Of a stretch of DNA of 64,000 nt, positions 37,031 to 45,636 are shown one piece after another. Within the stretch, counting starts at the first letter, position 1; each line of letters starts with the position of its first letter. The notes beneath the pieces were generated by a model. It did not search any database, was not told where the DNA came from, and was given only the letters and a program-made list of their open reading frames with translations. Origin of the DNA: DATJGS01 sp035494735 (GTDB lineage: Bacteria > Eisenbacteria > RBG-16-71-46); assembly GCA_035494735.1 (NCBI GenBank), contig DATJGS010000042.1, forward strand, positions 48,426 to 112,425, given 5' to 3'. The position numbers and the translations under genes were made by a program.

Positions 37031-38236
37031 GTGGCCGATCGCAAGAAGGGCCTGCAGGACCTCGCGCCTTCCGGGCGCCGTGTGCTCGTGCGCGTCGACT
37101 TCAACGTGCCGATCACGGCCGGTGAGGTGGGGGACGACACGCGCATCGTCGCCGCGCTGCCGACCATCCGCTACCTGCTGCAGAAGAAGGCGCGGGTCAT
37201 CCTGATGTCGCACCTGGGCCGCCCCAAGGGCGGGCCCGAGGCGCGCTACAGCCTCGCGCCGGTGGCGCGGCGCCTCGAGCACCTGCTGCGCCAGCCCGTC
37301 GCGTTCGCCAAGGACTGCATCGGCCCCGAAGCCGAACGCGCCGCGCAAGCTTTGGGCGACGGCGAGGTGCTGCTGCTCGAGAACCTGCGCTTCCACAAGG
37401 AGGAAGAGGCGAACGATCCGGCCTTCGCGAAGGCCCTGGCCGCGCTCGGCGAGATGTACGTCAACGACGCGTTCGGCACCGCGCACCGCGCGCACGCGTC
37501 CACCGAAGGCGTGACCCACTTCCTGCATCCGGCGGTCGGCGGATTCCTCATGCACCAGGAGCTGGAATACCTGGGCCGCGCGCTGGACGAGCCGCGCCGC
37601 CCCTTCGTCGCGATCTTGGGCGGCGCGAAGATCTCGGGCAAGATCGACGTGCTGCGCGCGCTCGTCGCCAAGGTCGATCGCCTGCTGATCGGCGGCGCGA
37701 TGATGTTCACGTTCTTCCGAGCCCAGGGGATGGAGACCGGCCGCTCGCTCGTCGAGGAAGACCGTGTCGACATGGCGCGGCAGGTGCTGGCCGACGCGAA
37801 GGCGCGCAACGTGCGCCTCGTGCTGCCCACCGACTGCGTGGCCACCGTGTCGCCGGACGGTAACTCGCCGTCACATCCGGTGCCCGTGACCGCGCTGCCG
37901 ACGGATCAGATGGGCGTCGACATCGGGCCGGCGACCGTCGAGCAGTTCGCCGCCGAGTTGCGCGATGCCGGCACGATCCTGTGGAACGGACCGATGGGCA
38001 TCTTCGAAGTGCCCGCGTTCGCGGCCGGTACGCTCGGCGTGGCGCGCGCCATGGCCGAAGCTGGCACGCGCGGCGCCGTGACCATCGTCGGCGGCGGCGA
38101 TTCCGTGGCCGCGGTTCAGGCGTCGGGCCTCGCCGAGCGCTTCACGCACTTGTCCACGGGCGGCGGCGCGTCGCTCGAGTTCCTCGAGGGCAAGGAATTG
38201 CCCGGCGTCGCGGCGCTCGATTCGGTGGAGGGCTGA
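37031..38236 (+). CDS. pgk: Phosphoglycerate kinase
   Basis: 401 aa; transfers phosphate from 1,3-bisphosphoglycerate to ADP. RVDFNVPI near residue 20 and the adjacent basic patch (HLGRPKGG) bind the triose; the C-terminal nucleotide domain has GGAKISGKID, NGPMGIFE and GGGDSVAAV. The GTG start has GAGGAGGGCG upstream. The gene lies 12 nt after gap and 1 nt before tpiA. Family-standard length. Confidence 0.97.
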   Translation: MADRKKGLQDLAPSGRRVLVRVDFNVPITAGEVGDDTRIVAALPTIRYLLQKKARVILMSHLGRPKGGPEARYSLAPVARRLEHLLRQPVAFAKDCIGPEAERAAQALGDGEVLLLENLRFHKEEEANDPAFAKALAALGEMYVNDAFGTAHRAHASTEGVTHFLHPAVGGFLMHQELEYLGRALDEPRRPFVAILGGAKISGKIDVLRALVAKVDRLLIGGAMMFTFFRAQGMETGRSLVEEDRVDMARQVLADAKARNVRLVLPTDCVATVSPDGNSPSHPVPVTALPTDQMGVDIGPATVEQFAAELRDAGTILWNGPMGIFEVPAFAAGTLGVARAMAEAGTRGAVTIVGGGDSVAAVQASGLAERFTHLSTGGGASLEFLEGKELPGVAALDSVEG

Positions 38237-38237
38237 C

Positions 38238-39020
38238 GTGGACGCCTGGCCGCGCCGGCCGCGACTCGTCGCCGGCAATTGGAAGATGCACAAGACGCCC
38301 GCCGAAGGCGCGGCGCTCGCGGGCGAGATGGCGACGCTCGTCGCCGGCGGACGACACGCCGCGATCGCGCTGTGCCCGCCGTTCACCGGGCTCGCCGCCG
38401 TGTCGCGCGCGCTCCAGGGTACGGGGATCGCGCTCGGCGGGCAGAACCTGCACGCCGAGCCCAAGGGCGCGTTCACCGGCGAGATCTCGGGCGCGATGCT
38501 GCGCGCCGCGGGCTGTCGCTTCGTGATCGTCGGCCATTCCGAGCGCCGCCACGGCATGGGGGAGAGCGACGCCGACGTCGCCGCGAAATTGCGCGCCGCG
38601 CAGCGCGAGCAGCTCGTGCCCATCGTGTGCGTCGGCGAGACGCTGGCCGAGCGCGAAGCGAACCGCACCGCGGACGTGCTCGTGCGCCAGGTGAGCGCCG
38701 CGTACACGGATCTCGCGCCCGAGGCGGCGAAGGCCACCGTCATCGCATACGAACCCGTGTGGGCGATCGGCACCGGGCGAGTGGCCACGCCCGAACAGGC
38801 GAGCGAGGCGCACCAGATGATCCGCGCCACGCTCGACCGCGTGGTCGGCCCCGGCGTGGGCGGCGCGGTCGCCATCCTGTACGGCGGCAGCGTCAACGCC
38901 ACGAACGCGCCGGCCCTGTTCGCGCACGAGGATCTCGACGGCGCGCTGGTCGGCGGGGCCTCGCTGGAATCGGCCTCGTTCTGGCGCATCGTGGCCGCCG
39001 CGTCGCCCGCCAAAGGTTGA
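38238..39020 (+). CDS. tpiA: Triosephosphate isomerase
   Basis: 260 aa; interconverts dihydroxyacetone phosphate and glyceraldehyde 3-phosphate. The active-site Lys is in AGNWKMHK, the His in VIVGHSERR, and the Glu in AYEPVWAIGTG, with the phosphate-gripping GGSVNA loop near the C-terminus. The GTG start is one base after the pgk stop. The last codons carry the -35 box of the secG promoter. Confidence 0.96.
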   Translation: MDAWPRRPRLVAGNWKMHKTPAEGAALAGEMATLVAGGRHAAIALCPPFTGLAAVSRALQGTGIALGGQNLHAEPKGAFTGEISGAMLRAAGCRFVIVGHSERRHGMGESDADVAAKLRAAQREQLVPIVCVGETLAEREANRTADVLVRQVSAAYTDLAPEAAKATVIAYEPVWAIGTGRVATPEQASEAHQMIRATLDRVVGPGVGGAVAILYGGSVNATNAPALFAHEDLDGALVGGASLESASFWRIVAAASPAKG

Positions 39021-39045
39021 CGCGTCCGGGGGCGGCTGGTAGATT
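39017..39045 (+). promoter_or_regulatory. Promoter of secG
   Basis: TTGACG (39017-39022, overlapping the tpiA stop), 17-nt spacer, TAGATT (39040-39045). It gives secG its own start of transcription in addition to read-through from the glycolytic genes. Confidence 0.6.
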
Positions 39046-39100
39046 TCCTCGCCGTTTCCCGACCGAGTTCACCCACCTTCAAGAGCTTTCAGGGGACTTC

Positions 39101-39544
39101 ATGTACGCATTGCTCATGGTCGTGCACCTGATCGTGTGCATAGCCCTCGTCTCCGTGGTCCTCGTCCAGTCCGGCAAGGGCGGCGGACTCGCCGGCGGCG
39201 CATTCGGCGGCAGCGCCCAGACCGTGTTCGGCGGGCGAGGGGCGACCGACTTCGTCACGCGCGCGACCATGTTCCTCGGCGCCGCATTCTTCGTGACCTC
39301 GATCGCGCTGACGCTGCTGTCGCGCGGTGGCGGGGCGAGCTCGCGCAGTCTGATCCAGCAGGAAGCCCAGCGTGCCGCCGCGAGCGCCCCGGCCCGGGCG
39401 CCCGGCGCCGGCGGCCAGCGCCCCGCGACCGGTGGCCCGGGTCTGCTTCCGCCGTCCGGATCGGGTCCCGCGACCACACCGGCGACGACGCCCGCGCCCG
39501 CAGCCGCTCCGGCCCCCGCGCCGAAGCCGCCCGGAGGGAAGTAG
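39101..39544 (+). CDS. secG: Preprotein translocase subunit SecG
   Basis: 147 aa. Two membrane helices (LLMVVHLIVCIALVSVVLVQ and ATMFLGAAFFVTSIALTLL) flank the conserved loop SGKGGGLAGGAFGGS, the SecG signature. The C-terminal ~65 residues are a Pro/Ala/Gly-rich tail of a kind seen in many SecG proteins. It is a small subunit of the SecYEG channel aiding SecA cycling. The ATG follows CAGGGGAC. The tpiA-secG neighbourhood is widely conserved. Confidence 0.93.
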   Translation: MYALLMVVHLIVCIALVSVVLVQSGKGGGLAGGAFGGSAQTVFGGRGATDFVTRATMFLGAAFFVTSIALTLLSRGGGASSRSLIQQEAQRAAASAPARAPGAGGQRPATGGPGLLPPSGSGPATTPATTPAPAAAPAPAPKPPGGK

Positions 39545-39588
39545 AGCGGAACGTCTGCCTTCAGTCGCGACTTCAGGATGAAAGACGT

Positions 39589-39673
<85 letters not shown>

Positions 39674-39679
39674 CGAACA

Positions 39680-39713
39680 AGAGGCCACGCGTTGTCGGCG
39701 TGGCCTCTGTGTT
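39680..39713 (+). terminator. Terminator after tRNA-Leu
   Basis: An 11-bp perfect stem (AGAGGCCACGC at 39680-39690 with 39698-39708, 7-nt loop) followed by the T-rich GTGTTTG. It ends the secG/tRNA transcription unit. Confidence 0.7.
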
Positions 39714-39815
39714 TGGGGCGAAGACCTGGCTCACGCGGATGGCGCGCTGAGCCAGCGTTGATCGTTGGGGGTTGCGTCGAGCGTGGTCCAGCCCAGCGAT
39801 GTACCCTGCGCGGCA

Positions 39816-40313
39816 ATGCCCCGACCCCGACTCCGCGCTCTCTACCATCGCCATTTTCGCGAGCCACGACGCGAACGCTTGTTCTTGGCCTCGCTCGCGT
39901 TCTTCGTGACATTCGGCGCGACTCGACTCGTTGCGCACGCGATACGCGCCGGCGTCGGCCCCTTTTACGACGTCCTCGCGGGGCAGACACACATTCATCA
40001 TCTCGTCTGGGGAATACTGCTCCTGCTCGTGGTCGGCTATGGCTGGCTGGTCCAAGTGGGAACTGGAGCGGGCTCGACGTCCGTGATCGTCTCGCGACTT
40101 ACGGCCATCCTGTACGGCGCCGGGGCCGCCCTCACGCTTGATGAATTTGCGTTGTGGCTGCGCCTCGAGGACGTCTACTGGGAGCGCGAGGGGCGCGCGA
40201 GCGTCGACGCGGTGTTCCTTTTCGGAGGTCTGATCTCCGCGGGGTTCTGGGGCGGACCCTTCCTTCGCGCGGTGGGTCGCGAAGCGCGAAGGCTCTTTCG
40301 AAAGCGCTCGTGA
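39816..40313 (+). CDS. Small four-helix integral membrane protein, uncharacterised
   Basis: 165 aa. After a basic N-terminus (PRPRLRALYHRHFREPRRE) there are about four membrane helices: LFLASLAFFVTFGATRLV, VWGILLLLVVGYGWLV, LTAILYGAGAALTLDEFALWL and AVFLFGGLISAGFWGG. A HIHH motif sits at the start of the second helix and DEF/EDVYWERE in the loop after the third, giving possible metal or proton ligands. ATG 39816 is chosen; ATG 39765 is in frame but adds residues unlike a membrane protein N-terminus. Family not recognised. It converges with the thioredoxin gene on the other strand. Confidence 0.68.
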   Translation: MPRPRLRALYHRHFREPRRERLFLASLAFFVTFGATRLVAHAIRAGVGPFYDVLAGQTHIHHLVWGILLLLVVGYGWLVQVGTGAGSTSVIVSRLTAILYGAGAALTLDEFALWLRLEDVYWEREGRASVDAVFLFGGLISAGFWGGPFLRAVGREARRLFRKRS

Positions 40314-40360
40314 ACCATGGTGGCTTCGCGGACCATGGTCGCCGGGCCCGCCGTGGCGGG
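40314..40360. repeat. Cluster of inverted repeats between convergent genes
   Basis: The palindrome ACCATGGT occurs twice (40314-40321 and 40332-40339) and can pair across a 10-nt loop; next to it CCCGCC-GT-GGCGGG (40347-40360) forms a 6-bp stem. No T-run follows on either strand. It sits exactly between two convergent stops, so a bidirectional transcription end is possible. Confidence 0.4.
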
Positions 40361-40397
40361 ACCAGGGTTGAGTGGTGGCGAGCGGGACTCGCGCCCG

Positions 40398-40889
40398 CTA
40401 GAACAGCTCGCGCGCGTAGCTCTCCATCGTCTCGGGATCGATGTAGCCGACGACGCGGCGCACGATCGTGCCCTGGCGATTGATGAAGAACGTCGTCGGG
40501 ATCGAGCGGATGGGGCCGTAGGAGTCGAGGATCTTCTCGTCGGCGAGCGCCACTCGGAACGTCACGCCGAGGCGGTCGGCGTAGCGGCGCACGACCTGGG
40601 GCTCCGAGTCGTCGACCGAGAGCCCGAGCACCACGAGGCCCTGGTCGCGATAGCGCGTCTGCAGCGTGCTCAAGTGCGGCATGCTGGCGCGGCACGGCGC
40701 GCACCACGTCGCCCAGAAGTCGAGGATCACCGGGTGGCCGCGCAGTTCGACGAGACGCAGCGTCTTTCCATCGACGGTGCGCACCACGAAACCGGGCGCC
40801 GCCGCATCATCCGCGTGGGCCGCCGGCGTCGCCAGGCTGGAAGCCAGGAGGCCGGCACTGAGAGCGAGGCAGGTCGAAAGTCGGCGCAA
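40398..40889 (-). CDS. TlpA/ResA-like periplasmic thioredoxin
   Basis: 163 aa. Signal sequence (LSAGLLASSLATPAAHA), then a peroxiredoxin/thioredoxin fold with the classic redox motif WCAPC (FWATWCAPCRASMP) and cis-Pro in SIPTTFFINRQG. Typical of TlpA/ResA/CcmG proteins acting on cytochrome c or exported proteins. The start is taken as TTG 40889 because GGGAG lies 6 nt upstream and the signal peptide starts there; an in-frame GTG at 40976 has no such site. Unlike the protein at 258-815 this one has the canonical CxPC active site. Confidence 0.85.
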   Translation of the reverse strand: MRRLSTCLALSAGLLASSLATPAAHADDAAAPGFVVRTVDGKTLRLVELRGHPVILDFWATWCAPCRASMPHLSTLQTRYRDQGLVVLGLSVDDSEPQVVRRYADRLGVTFRVALADEKILDSYGPIRSIPTTFFINRQGTIVRRVVGYIDPETMESYARELF

Positions 40890-41240
40890 GATGATCTCCC
40901 GGTCGAGAGCGGTCCGTGCGATGCACGAGTGCGGAGCGGCGAAGAACACATGAACTGTAACGCGTGCACGCCGCACGCCGCGACCCGCGAGTGCGCGTTT
41001 TGCACTGATTTGACGCGGGCCGCATGAATGTCACCCACGTCACGATTCCGACATCCGGGAATCCGCGCGCCGCTCGTGGGGTAATGAACAGGGCGAGCCG
41101 GACTGCAAACGGCCGGTTCGCTTGAGGCTGCGGCGAGCCGTGTGCTAGCGTGCCGCAGACCGCATGGCAGCCACAGGTGGAGAGCCGGGCCGTGATCTCC
41201 CCGACGTCCGGACGCTACTTCACAAGGAGCGTGAAGTCCG
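40890..41240. other. Divergent intergenic region between tlpA-like gene and tolQ
   Basis: 351 nt. Apart from the candidate tolQ promoter (41122-41151) I see no gene, riboswitch or terminator. No clear promoter for the minus-strand thioredoxin was found. Confidence 0.5.
41122..41151 (+). promoter_or_regulatory. Candidate promoter of the tol-pal operon
   Basis: TTGAGG (41122-41127), 18-nt spacer, and the extended -10 TGC-TAGCGT (hexamer 41146-41151). The same TAGCGTGCC string recurs before the adenosine-specific kinase gene. The leader to tolQ is about 80 nt with AAGGAG at 41223-41228. Confidence 0.45.
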
Positions 41241-41942
41241 ATGGCGACTCTCGCATTCATCCTCCAGGTGGGAGGGGGCCTGCGCGCTTCCGTTCCGGCG
41301 CTGGTTGCCAGCTCCGGGCCGTTCGCGAAGTTCATCCTCTTCGCCTTGCTCGCCGTGTCCGCGTACTCCTGGGCCATCATCTGGAGCCGCCTGCGCCTCT
41401 ACGGCAGGATCGAGCGCGCGAACCGTGACTTTCAGGCGGCGTTCCGGCGACTTCAGCCGGGCGCCGACTCGCGACTCATGTGCGAACAGCACCCGAACAG
41501 CATGCTGGCGCGCGTCGCGCTCGCCGGACAGCGCGCGCTCGATCAGCACGCGGTGACGGCCGGCGCCTCGCCGACCCTGCGCTACGAGTTCGCGCAGCGC
41601 GCGATGGACCGCGCCGCGAACGACGAGGCCGGTCGGCTCGAGCGCCACGTTGGATTCCTCGCGACCGCCGGCAGCGTGTCACCGTTCATCGGCCTGATGG
41701 GCACGGTGTGGGGTGTGATGAGCGCGTTCCTCAACATCGGCGCGCAGGGCTCGGCGTCGCTCGTCGTCGTCGCGCCGGGTATCGCCGAGGCGCTGATCGC
41801 CACGGTGGCCGGCCTGGCCGCCGCGATTCCGGCGGTCGTGGGCTACAACCATCTCTTGGGGCGGCTCCGCGATCTTTCCAACGCCACCGCGCAGTTCGCG
41901 AGCGAGTTCCTGGACCGGCGCCTCGGCGGAGGGGCCGCGTGA
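41241..41942 (+). CDS. tolQ: TolQ (MotA/TolQ/ExbB proton channel)
   Basis: 233 aa. One membrane helix near residues 28-48 (FAKFILFALLAVSAYSWAIIW) and two further helices after residue 135, with GLMGTVWGVMSAF and GIAEALIATVAGLAAAIPAVVGYN, the proton-channel signature. With TolR it uses the proton gradient to drive TolA/TonB. The operon context (tolB, pal, cpoB follow) favours TolQ over ExbB. Its stop overlaps the tolR start by 4 nt. Confidence 0.92.
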   Translation: MATLAFILQVGGGLRASVPALVASSGPFAKFILFALLAVSAYSWAIIWSRLRLYGRIERANRDFQAAFRRLQPGADSRLMCEQHPNSMLARVALAGQRALDQHAVTAGASPTLRYEFAQRAMDRAANDEAGRLERHVGFLATAGSVSPFIGLMGTVWGVMSAFLNIGAQGSASLVVVAPGIAEALIATVAGLAAAIPAVVGYNHLLGRLRDLSNATAQFASEFLDRRLGGGAA

Positions 41943-42349
41943 GGCTCGCCCCGGCGCGTCAGCCGCTCTCCGAGATCAACGTCACGCCGCTCGTCGACGT
42001 GGTGCTGGTGCTGCTCATCATCTTCATGGTGACCGCGCCGTTCCTGCAGGGCGGTCTCGAGATCGACCTGCCGCGCGTCGCCTCGCACGGCCTCGACGTG
42101 CACGAGGGCTTGATCGTCAGCGTGCGTGCCGATCGCACGCTGGCCGTGGGCAACAGCATCGTCCGCCCGGAGCGCTTCGAGGACGCGCTGGCCAATGCCG
42201 GCGCGTCGACGCGCCCGGTGTTCCTCAAGGCCGACGCGGGCGTGCCCTACGGCACGATCGTCGACCTGATCGCGCGCATGCGCCGGGCCGGCGTCGCATC
42301 GCTCGGCCTCGTCACGCAACCACCCGCGCCGCCGCCGCCGAGGCACTGA
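41939..42349 (+). CDS. tolR: TolR/ExbD
   Basis: 136 aa. Short cytoplasmic N-terminus, then INVTPLVDVVLVLLIIFMVTAP, whose membrane Asp is the conserved proton-carrying residue of ExbD/TolR. The periplasmic domain follows, with a Pro-rich tail. The GTG start overlaps the tolQ stop. Forms the TolQ-TolR motor. Confidence 0.92.
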   Translation: MRLAPARQPLSEINVTPLVDVVLVLLIIFMVTAPFLQGGLEIDLPRVASHGLDVHEGLIVSVRADRTLAVGNSIVRPERFEDALANAGASTRPVFLKADAGVPYGTIVDLIARMRRAGVASLGLVTQPPAPPPPRH

Positions 42350-42351
42350 CC

Positions 42352-42999
42352 GTGCGCGGCTCGGTGATGGGGTCGACGGTGGTGCATGTCGCGGTCGTGG
42401 GCGCGCTGTTCGCGTGGCACCCGCCCACGCCCGTCATCGTGCCCGGCCCCGACATCGTGCAGGTCGCGCTCGTCGATCCGACGCAGGCCACGCCACAGCC
42501 GACGCCGCCGGCGCCGGCGCCCGTACCCGAGAAGCAGGCGCCGGAGATCAAACCCGAAGACACCGAGGGCGTGAAGCTCACGAAGCCGAAGCCCGAGCCC
42601 AAGAAGGTGGAGCCGGCGCCGCGCACGCCGCCGCCGTCGTCGCCTACGGTCGCCGTGCCGTACGCCAAAGTCGGCAGCGCGGGGCTGAGCGGTTCGGTCG
42701 CCGTCGATCAGCGCGACTTCGAGTTCACGTACTACCTGCTGCTCGTGCGCAACCGGGTGGCCGCGGGCTGGGCGCCGCCGGCCGGCGCCGCGGGCGGGAC
42801 CGAGGTCGTCGTGTACTTCAAGATCGGTCGCGGCGGCGACGTCAGCGCCGCGCGCCTCGAGACCTCCAGCGGCTCCGAGTTCTTCGACAAGGCCGCGCTG
42901 CGCGCGGTGCTGGTGAGCGATCCGATGCCGCCGCTGCCGCTCGGCTGGAACGGCGATCAGCTCGGCGTCCACTTCGGCTTCCAGTACACGGGGCCGTGA
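42352..42999 (+). CDS. TonB/TolA-like energy transducer
   Basis: 215 aa. N-terminal membrane helix (VVHVAVVGALFAW) with a His, as in TonB; a long Pro/Lys/Glu-rich periplasmic spacer (residues 35-100); and a C-terminal TonB/TolA-type domain (YYLLLVRNRVAAGWAPPAG, VVVYFKIGRGGDV, FDKAALRAVLVSDPMPPLP). It occupies the tolA position between tolR and tolB, but the C-terminal domain resembles TonB family members. Either it serves the Tol system or also energises receptors such as that at 26607. The start GTG 42352 is 2 nt after the tolR stop. Confidence 0.85.
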   Translation: MRGSVMGSTVVHVAVVGALFAWHPPTPVIVPGPDIVQVALVDPTQATPQPTPPAPAPVPEKQAPEIKPEDTEGVKLTKPKPEPKKVEPAPRTPPPSSPTVAVPYAKVGSAGLSGSVAVDQRDFEFTYYLLLVRNRVAAGWAPPAGAAGGTEVVVYFKIGRGGDVSAARLETSSGSEFFDKAALRAVLVSDPMPPLPLGWNGDQLGVHFGFQYTGP

Positions 43000-44312
43000 T
43001 GCGAAGCCCCCGCGCCGGAATTTCGCCCTCGCTCGTCGCCGCTGCGCTCGCGTTGTCGTGCGTGGCGCCGGCGTTCGCCCAGTCGCCGAGCGACGTGCGC
43101 ATCGACCTGCAGTCGGGCCAGGCCAAGCGCATTCGCGTGCACTGCGAATCGCTGCGCCCGACCGGCGATCGCGACGCGGCCAAGGGCAGCGCGCAGGCCG
43201 ACGAAGTGCTCGCGAACGATCTCGATGCCTCGGCCGTGTTCACGACGAGCCGCTCGTGGGTCGCGGGTTCGTCGGCCGCCGACGTGCAGGCGTTCGTCGG
43301 CGGCGAGTGGAACGTGTCGGGCAAGAGCGTGCGGCTGGTGGGCGAGGTGCTGGACGCGCCCGCCCGCCGCTCGATCCTCAAGAAGGAGTACCGCGGCACC
43401 GCGTCCGACTGGCGCTCGCTCGTGCACGCGTTCGCGGACGACGTCGTGCTCCAGTTCAGCGGCGAGGCGGGCGTGGCCTCGACGAAGCTCGCGTTCGTCG
43501 TCCAGAGCGGCCGCAGCAAGGAGCTGTACGTGATGGACGCGGACGGCTACGCGCCGCATCCGCTCACGGCCGACCGCTCGATCGCGCTGTCGCCGTCGTG
43601 GTCGCCGGACGGGTCGCTCATCCTGTTCACGTCGTATCGGGGCGGCACGGGACCGCAGGTGTTCGTGATGTCCGCGGGCGGCGGCCGGGTGTTCGCGATC
43701 TCGACGCGCGCCGGCAACAACACGAGCGCGTCGTACTCGCCGGACGGCCGCGAGATCGCGTGCACGCTCAGTCTCGACGGCAACCCGGAAATCTACCTGC
43801 TCGACGCGCGCGGCGGGGGCCCACGGCGCCTCACGAACCAGCGCGCCATCGACACGTCTCCGTCCTGGTCGCCGACCGGGCGCGAAATCGCGTTCACGTC
43901 CGATCGCGGCGGCGCCCCGCAGGTTTATGTCATGGATCGCGAAGGTGGTAATGTCCGGCGACTGACGTATCAGGTGAGCTACACCGATTCGCCCGTGTGG
44001 TCGCCGAAGGGCGATCGCATCGCGTTCGTGGCACGTACCGGCTCGGGCTTCGATATCTGGGTGTGCAAGGCCGACGGGACCGATGCGCACCCGGTGGTCA
44101 CGGGCTTCAGCAACGAAAACCCTCACTGGTCGCCCGATGGCCGGCACCTGGTTTACGCCGGCAACCGCGATGGGCCATGGTCCCTCTACGTGACCGATCT
44201 CGACGATCGGCCGCCGCGCAAGATCGACACCGGAGGACTTCAGGCGCTGTCACCGGCCTGGTCCCCGCGAATGGCCGCCCCTGGCTTCATGGGCGCCAAC
44301 TCCAATCGATGA
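42999..44312 (+). CDS. tolB: TolB beta-propeller protein
   Basis: 437 aa periplasmic protein. Signal peptide ending SCVAPAFAQ. An N-terminal alpha/beta domain (to ~150) precedes a propeller whose blades carry the repeated WSPDG-type motif (SWSPDGSLILFTSYRGG, SYSPDGREIACT, SWSPTGREIAFTSDRGG, VWSPKGDRIAFVARTG, HWSPDGRHLVYAG). TolB binds Pal and links the Tol motor to the outer membrane. The ATG shares one base with the preceding stop. The next gene begins 18 nt after its stop. Confidence 0.94.
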   Translation: MRSPRAGISPSLVAAALALSCVAPAFAQSPSDVRIDLQSGQAKRIRVHCESLRPTGDRDAAKGSAQADEVLANDLDASAVFTTSRSWVAGSSAADVQAFVGGEWNVSGKSVRLVGEVLDAPARRSILKKEYRGTASDWRSLVHAFADDVVLQFSGEAGVASTKLAFVVQSGRSKELYVMDADGYAPHPLTADRSIALSPSWSPDGSLILFTSYRGGTGPQVFVMSAGGGRVFAISTRAGNNTSASYSPDGREIACTLSLDGNPEIYLLDARGGGPRRLTNQRAIDTSPSWSPTGREIAFTSDRGGAPQVYVMDREGGNVRRLTYQVSYTDSPVWSPKGDRIAFVARTGSGFDIWVCKADGTDAHPVVTGFSNENPHWSPDGRHLVYAGNRDGPWSLYVTDLDDRPPRKIDTGGLQALSPAWSPRMAAPGFMGANSNR

Positions 44313-44329
44313 ACAGGAGGGCCCGCCTC

Positions 44330-44860
44330 ATGCGGAATCGCTCGCTGGTAGTGCTGACCTCGTTGTTGCTGCTCGCGCTGGGCCTCGGCGTCACGTCGTG
44401 CGCCCGCAAGGCGAAGCAGACGCCGCCGACCCAGACCACCGCGCCGACCCCGGCGCCCACGCCGCCGCCCGTGCCCGCGCCGCCTCCGACTCCGGAGCCG
44501 ACGACGCCCGCGCCGGCGGCGTTCACCGCGTCGGATCTGCAGCCGGCGTTCTTCGCGCTCGACTCCTACGTGCTCGACGACGCGGCCCGCGGCGCGCTCG
44601 ACAGCGACGCCAAGATGCTGCGCGATCACGCCGACTTGAAGGTCGTGATCGAAGGCCACTGCGACGAACGCGGCACGGACGAATACAACCAGGCGCTGGG
44701 CGAGAAGCGCGCGCAGGCGGCGCGCGACTACCTGGTGAACGCCGGCATCCAGACCGCGCGACTCTCGATCATCTCCTACGGCAAGGAGCGGCCGTTCGAT
44801 CCGGGCCACGACGAAGCGGCGTGGTCGAAGAATCGGCGCGCTCACTTCACGGCGAAATGA
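44330..44860 (+). CDS. pal: Peptidoglycan-associated lipoprotein Pal
   Basis: 176 aa. Signal peptide with lipobox VTSC, then a Pro/Thr/Ala-rich linker (~50 residues), then an OmpA-C domain: FFALDSYVLDDAARGALD, IEGHCDERGTDEYNQALGEKRA and SYGKERP. The GHCDERGT motif holds the residues that bind diaminopimelate of peptidoglycan. ATG 44330 follows AGGAGGG; ATG 44309 is in frame but lacks the site. It overlaps cpoB by 4 nt. Confidence 0.95.
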   Translation: MRNRSLVVLTSLLLLALGLGVTSCARKAKQTPPTQTTAPTPAPTPPPVPAPPPTPEPTTPAPAAFTASDLQPAFFALDSYVLDDAARGALDSDAKMLRDHADLKVVIEGHCDERGTDEYNQALGEKRAQAARDYLVNAGIQTARLSIISYGKERPFDPGHDEAAWSKNRRAHFTAK

Positions 44861-45636
44861 CGGGCGCGGAGAACGTGCGCCGCGCGGCGTCCAGGCGCGT
44901 TCTGGGACTCGGGGCGGGGGCGATCCTCGCCCTGACCCCGCTCGTCTCCGGCTGCTACGCGCCGCAGCTGGCGATGCTGCGGAGCGGCATCGACAGCCTG
45001 CGCACCCAGGTCGATACGCTCACGGTGCGTGACTCGATCGCGTACCGCGTGCTCGAGGACACGCGTCGAGACGTGGCCGGACAGCGCGACGTGCTGCTCA
45101 GCACGCGGGCCACGGCGGGCAGCACGACGCAGGAGTTGTTCGAGCAGATGGGCCGTCTCGAGGGCAAGCTCGACGAAGTGATGGGCCGCTTCAACCAGAT
45201 CGCGCAGCGCCCGCCGCCCACGGTCTCGGTGCCCGGCACGACGGCGCCGCCCGCGCCGGATCCGGGCACGCTGTACGACCAGGCGGCGCAGGATCTGACG
45301 CAGGGTCGCTACGGACTCGCGCTCCAGGGCTTCCGCGATTTCGTGCGGCGCTTCCCGACGGCCGAACTCGCGGACAACGCGCAGTACGGCGCGGGCGAAT
45401 GCTTCTTCGCACAATCGCAGTTCGACAGCGCGGCCACCGAGTACGCGCGCGTCGAAGCGGGCTGGAAGGACGGCGACAAGGTGCCGGCCGCCCTGTACAA
45501 GCTCGCGCTGTGCCAGGAACGGCTCGGCCGCAACGGTCCGTCGAAGAAGACGCTGGAAGATCTCGTCAAACGATTCCCGCTCGCCGGCGAGGCGCAGCTG
45601 GCGCGTGAGCGGCTGGGCACGAAGCGCGCTCGTTAG
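44857..45636 (+). CDS. cpoB: CpoB/YbgF-like Tol-Pal system protein
   Basis: 259 aa. Signal peptide with lipobox LVSGC (lipoprotein here, unlike the soluble E. coli protein). A coiled-coil segment (LRSGIDSLRTQVDTLTVRD to LDEVMGRF) precedes C-terminal TPRs (LYDQAAQDLTQGRYGLALQGF, DNAQYGAGECFFAQSQFD, PAALYKLALCQERLG). CpoB coordinates peptidoglycan synthesis with outer-membrane constriction. ATGA overlap with pal. The next gene starts 32 nt before its end. Confidence 0.9.
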   Translation: MTGAENVRRAASRRVLGLGAGAILALTPLVSGCYAPQLAMLRSGIDSLRTQVDTLTVRDSIAYRVLEDTRRDVAGQRDVLLSTRATAGSTTQELFEQMGRLEGKLDEVMGRFNQIAQRPPPTVSVPGTTAPPAPDPGTLYDQAAQDLTQGRYGLALQGFRDFVRRFPTAELADNAQYGAGECFFAQSQFDSAATEYARVEAGWKDGDKVPAALYKLALCQERLGRNGPSKKTLEDLVKRFPLAGEAQLARERLGTKRAR

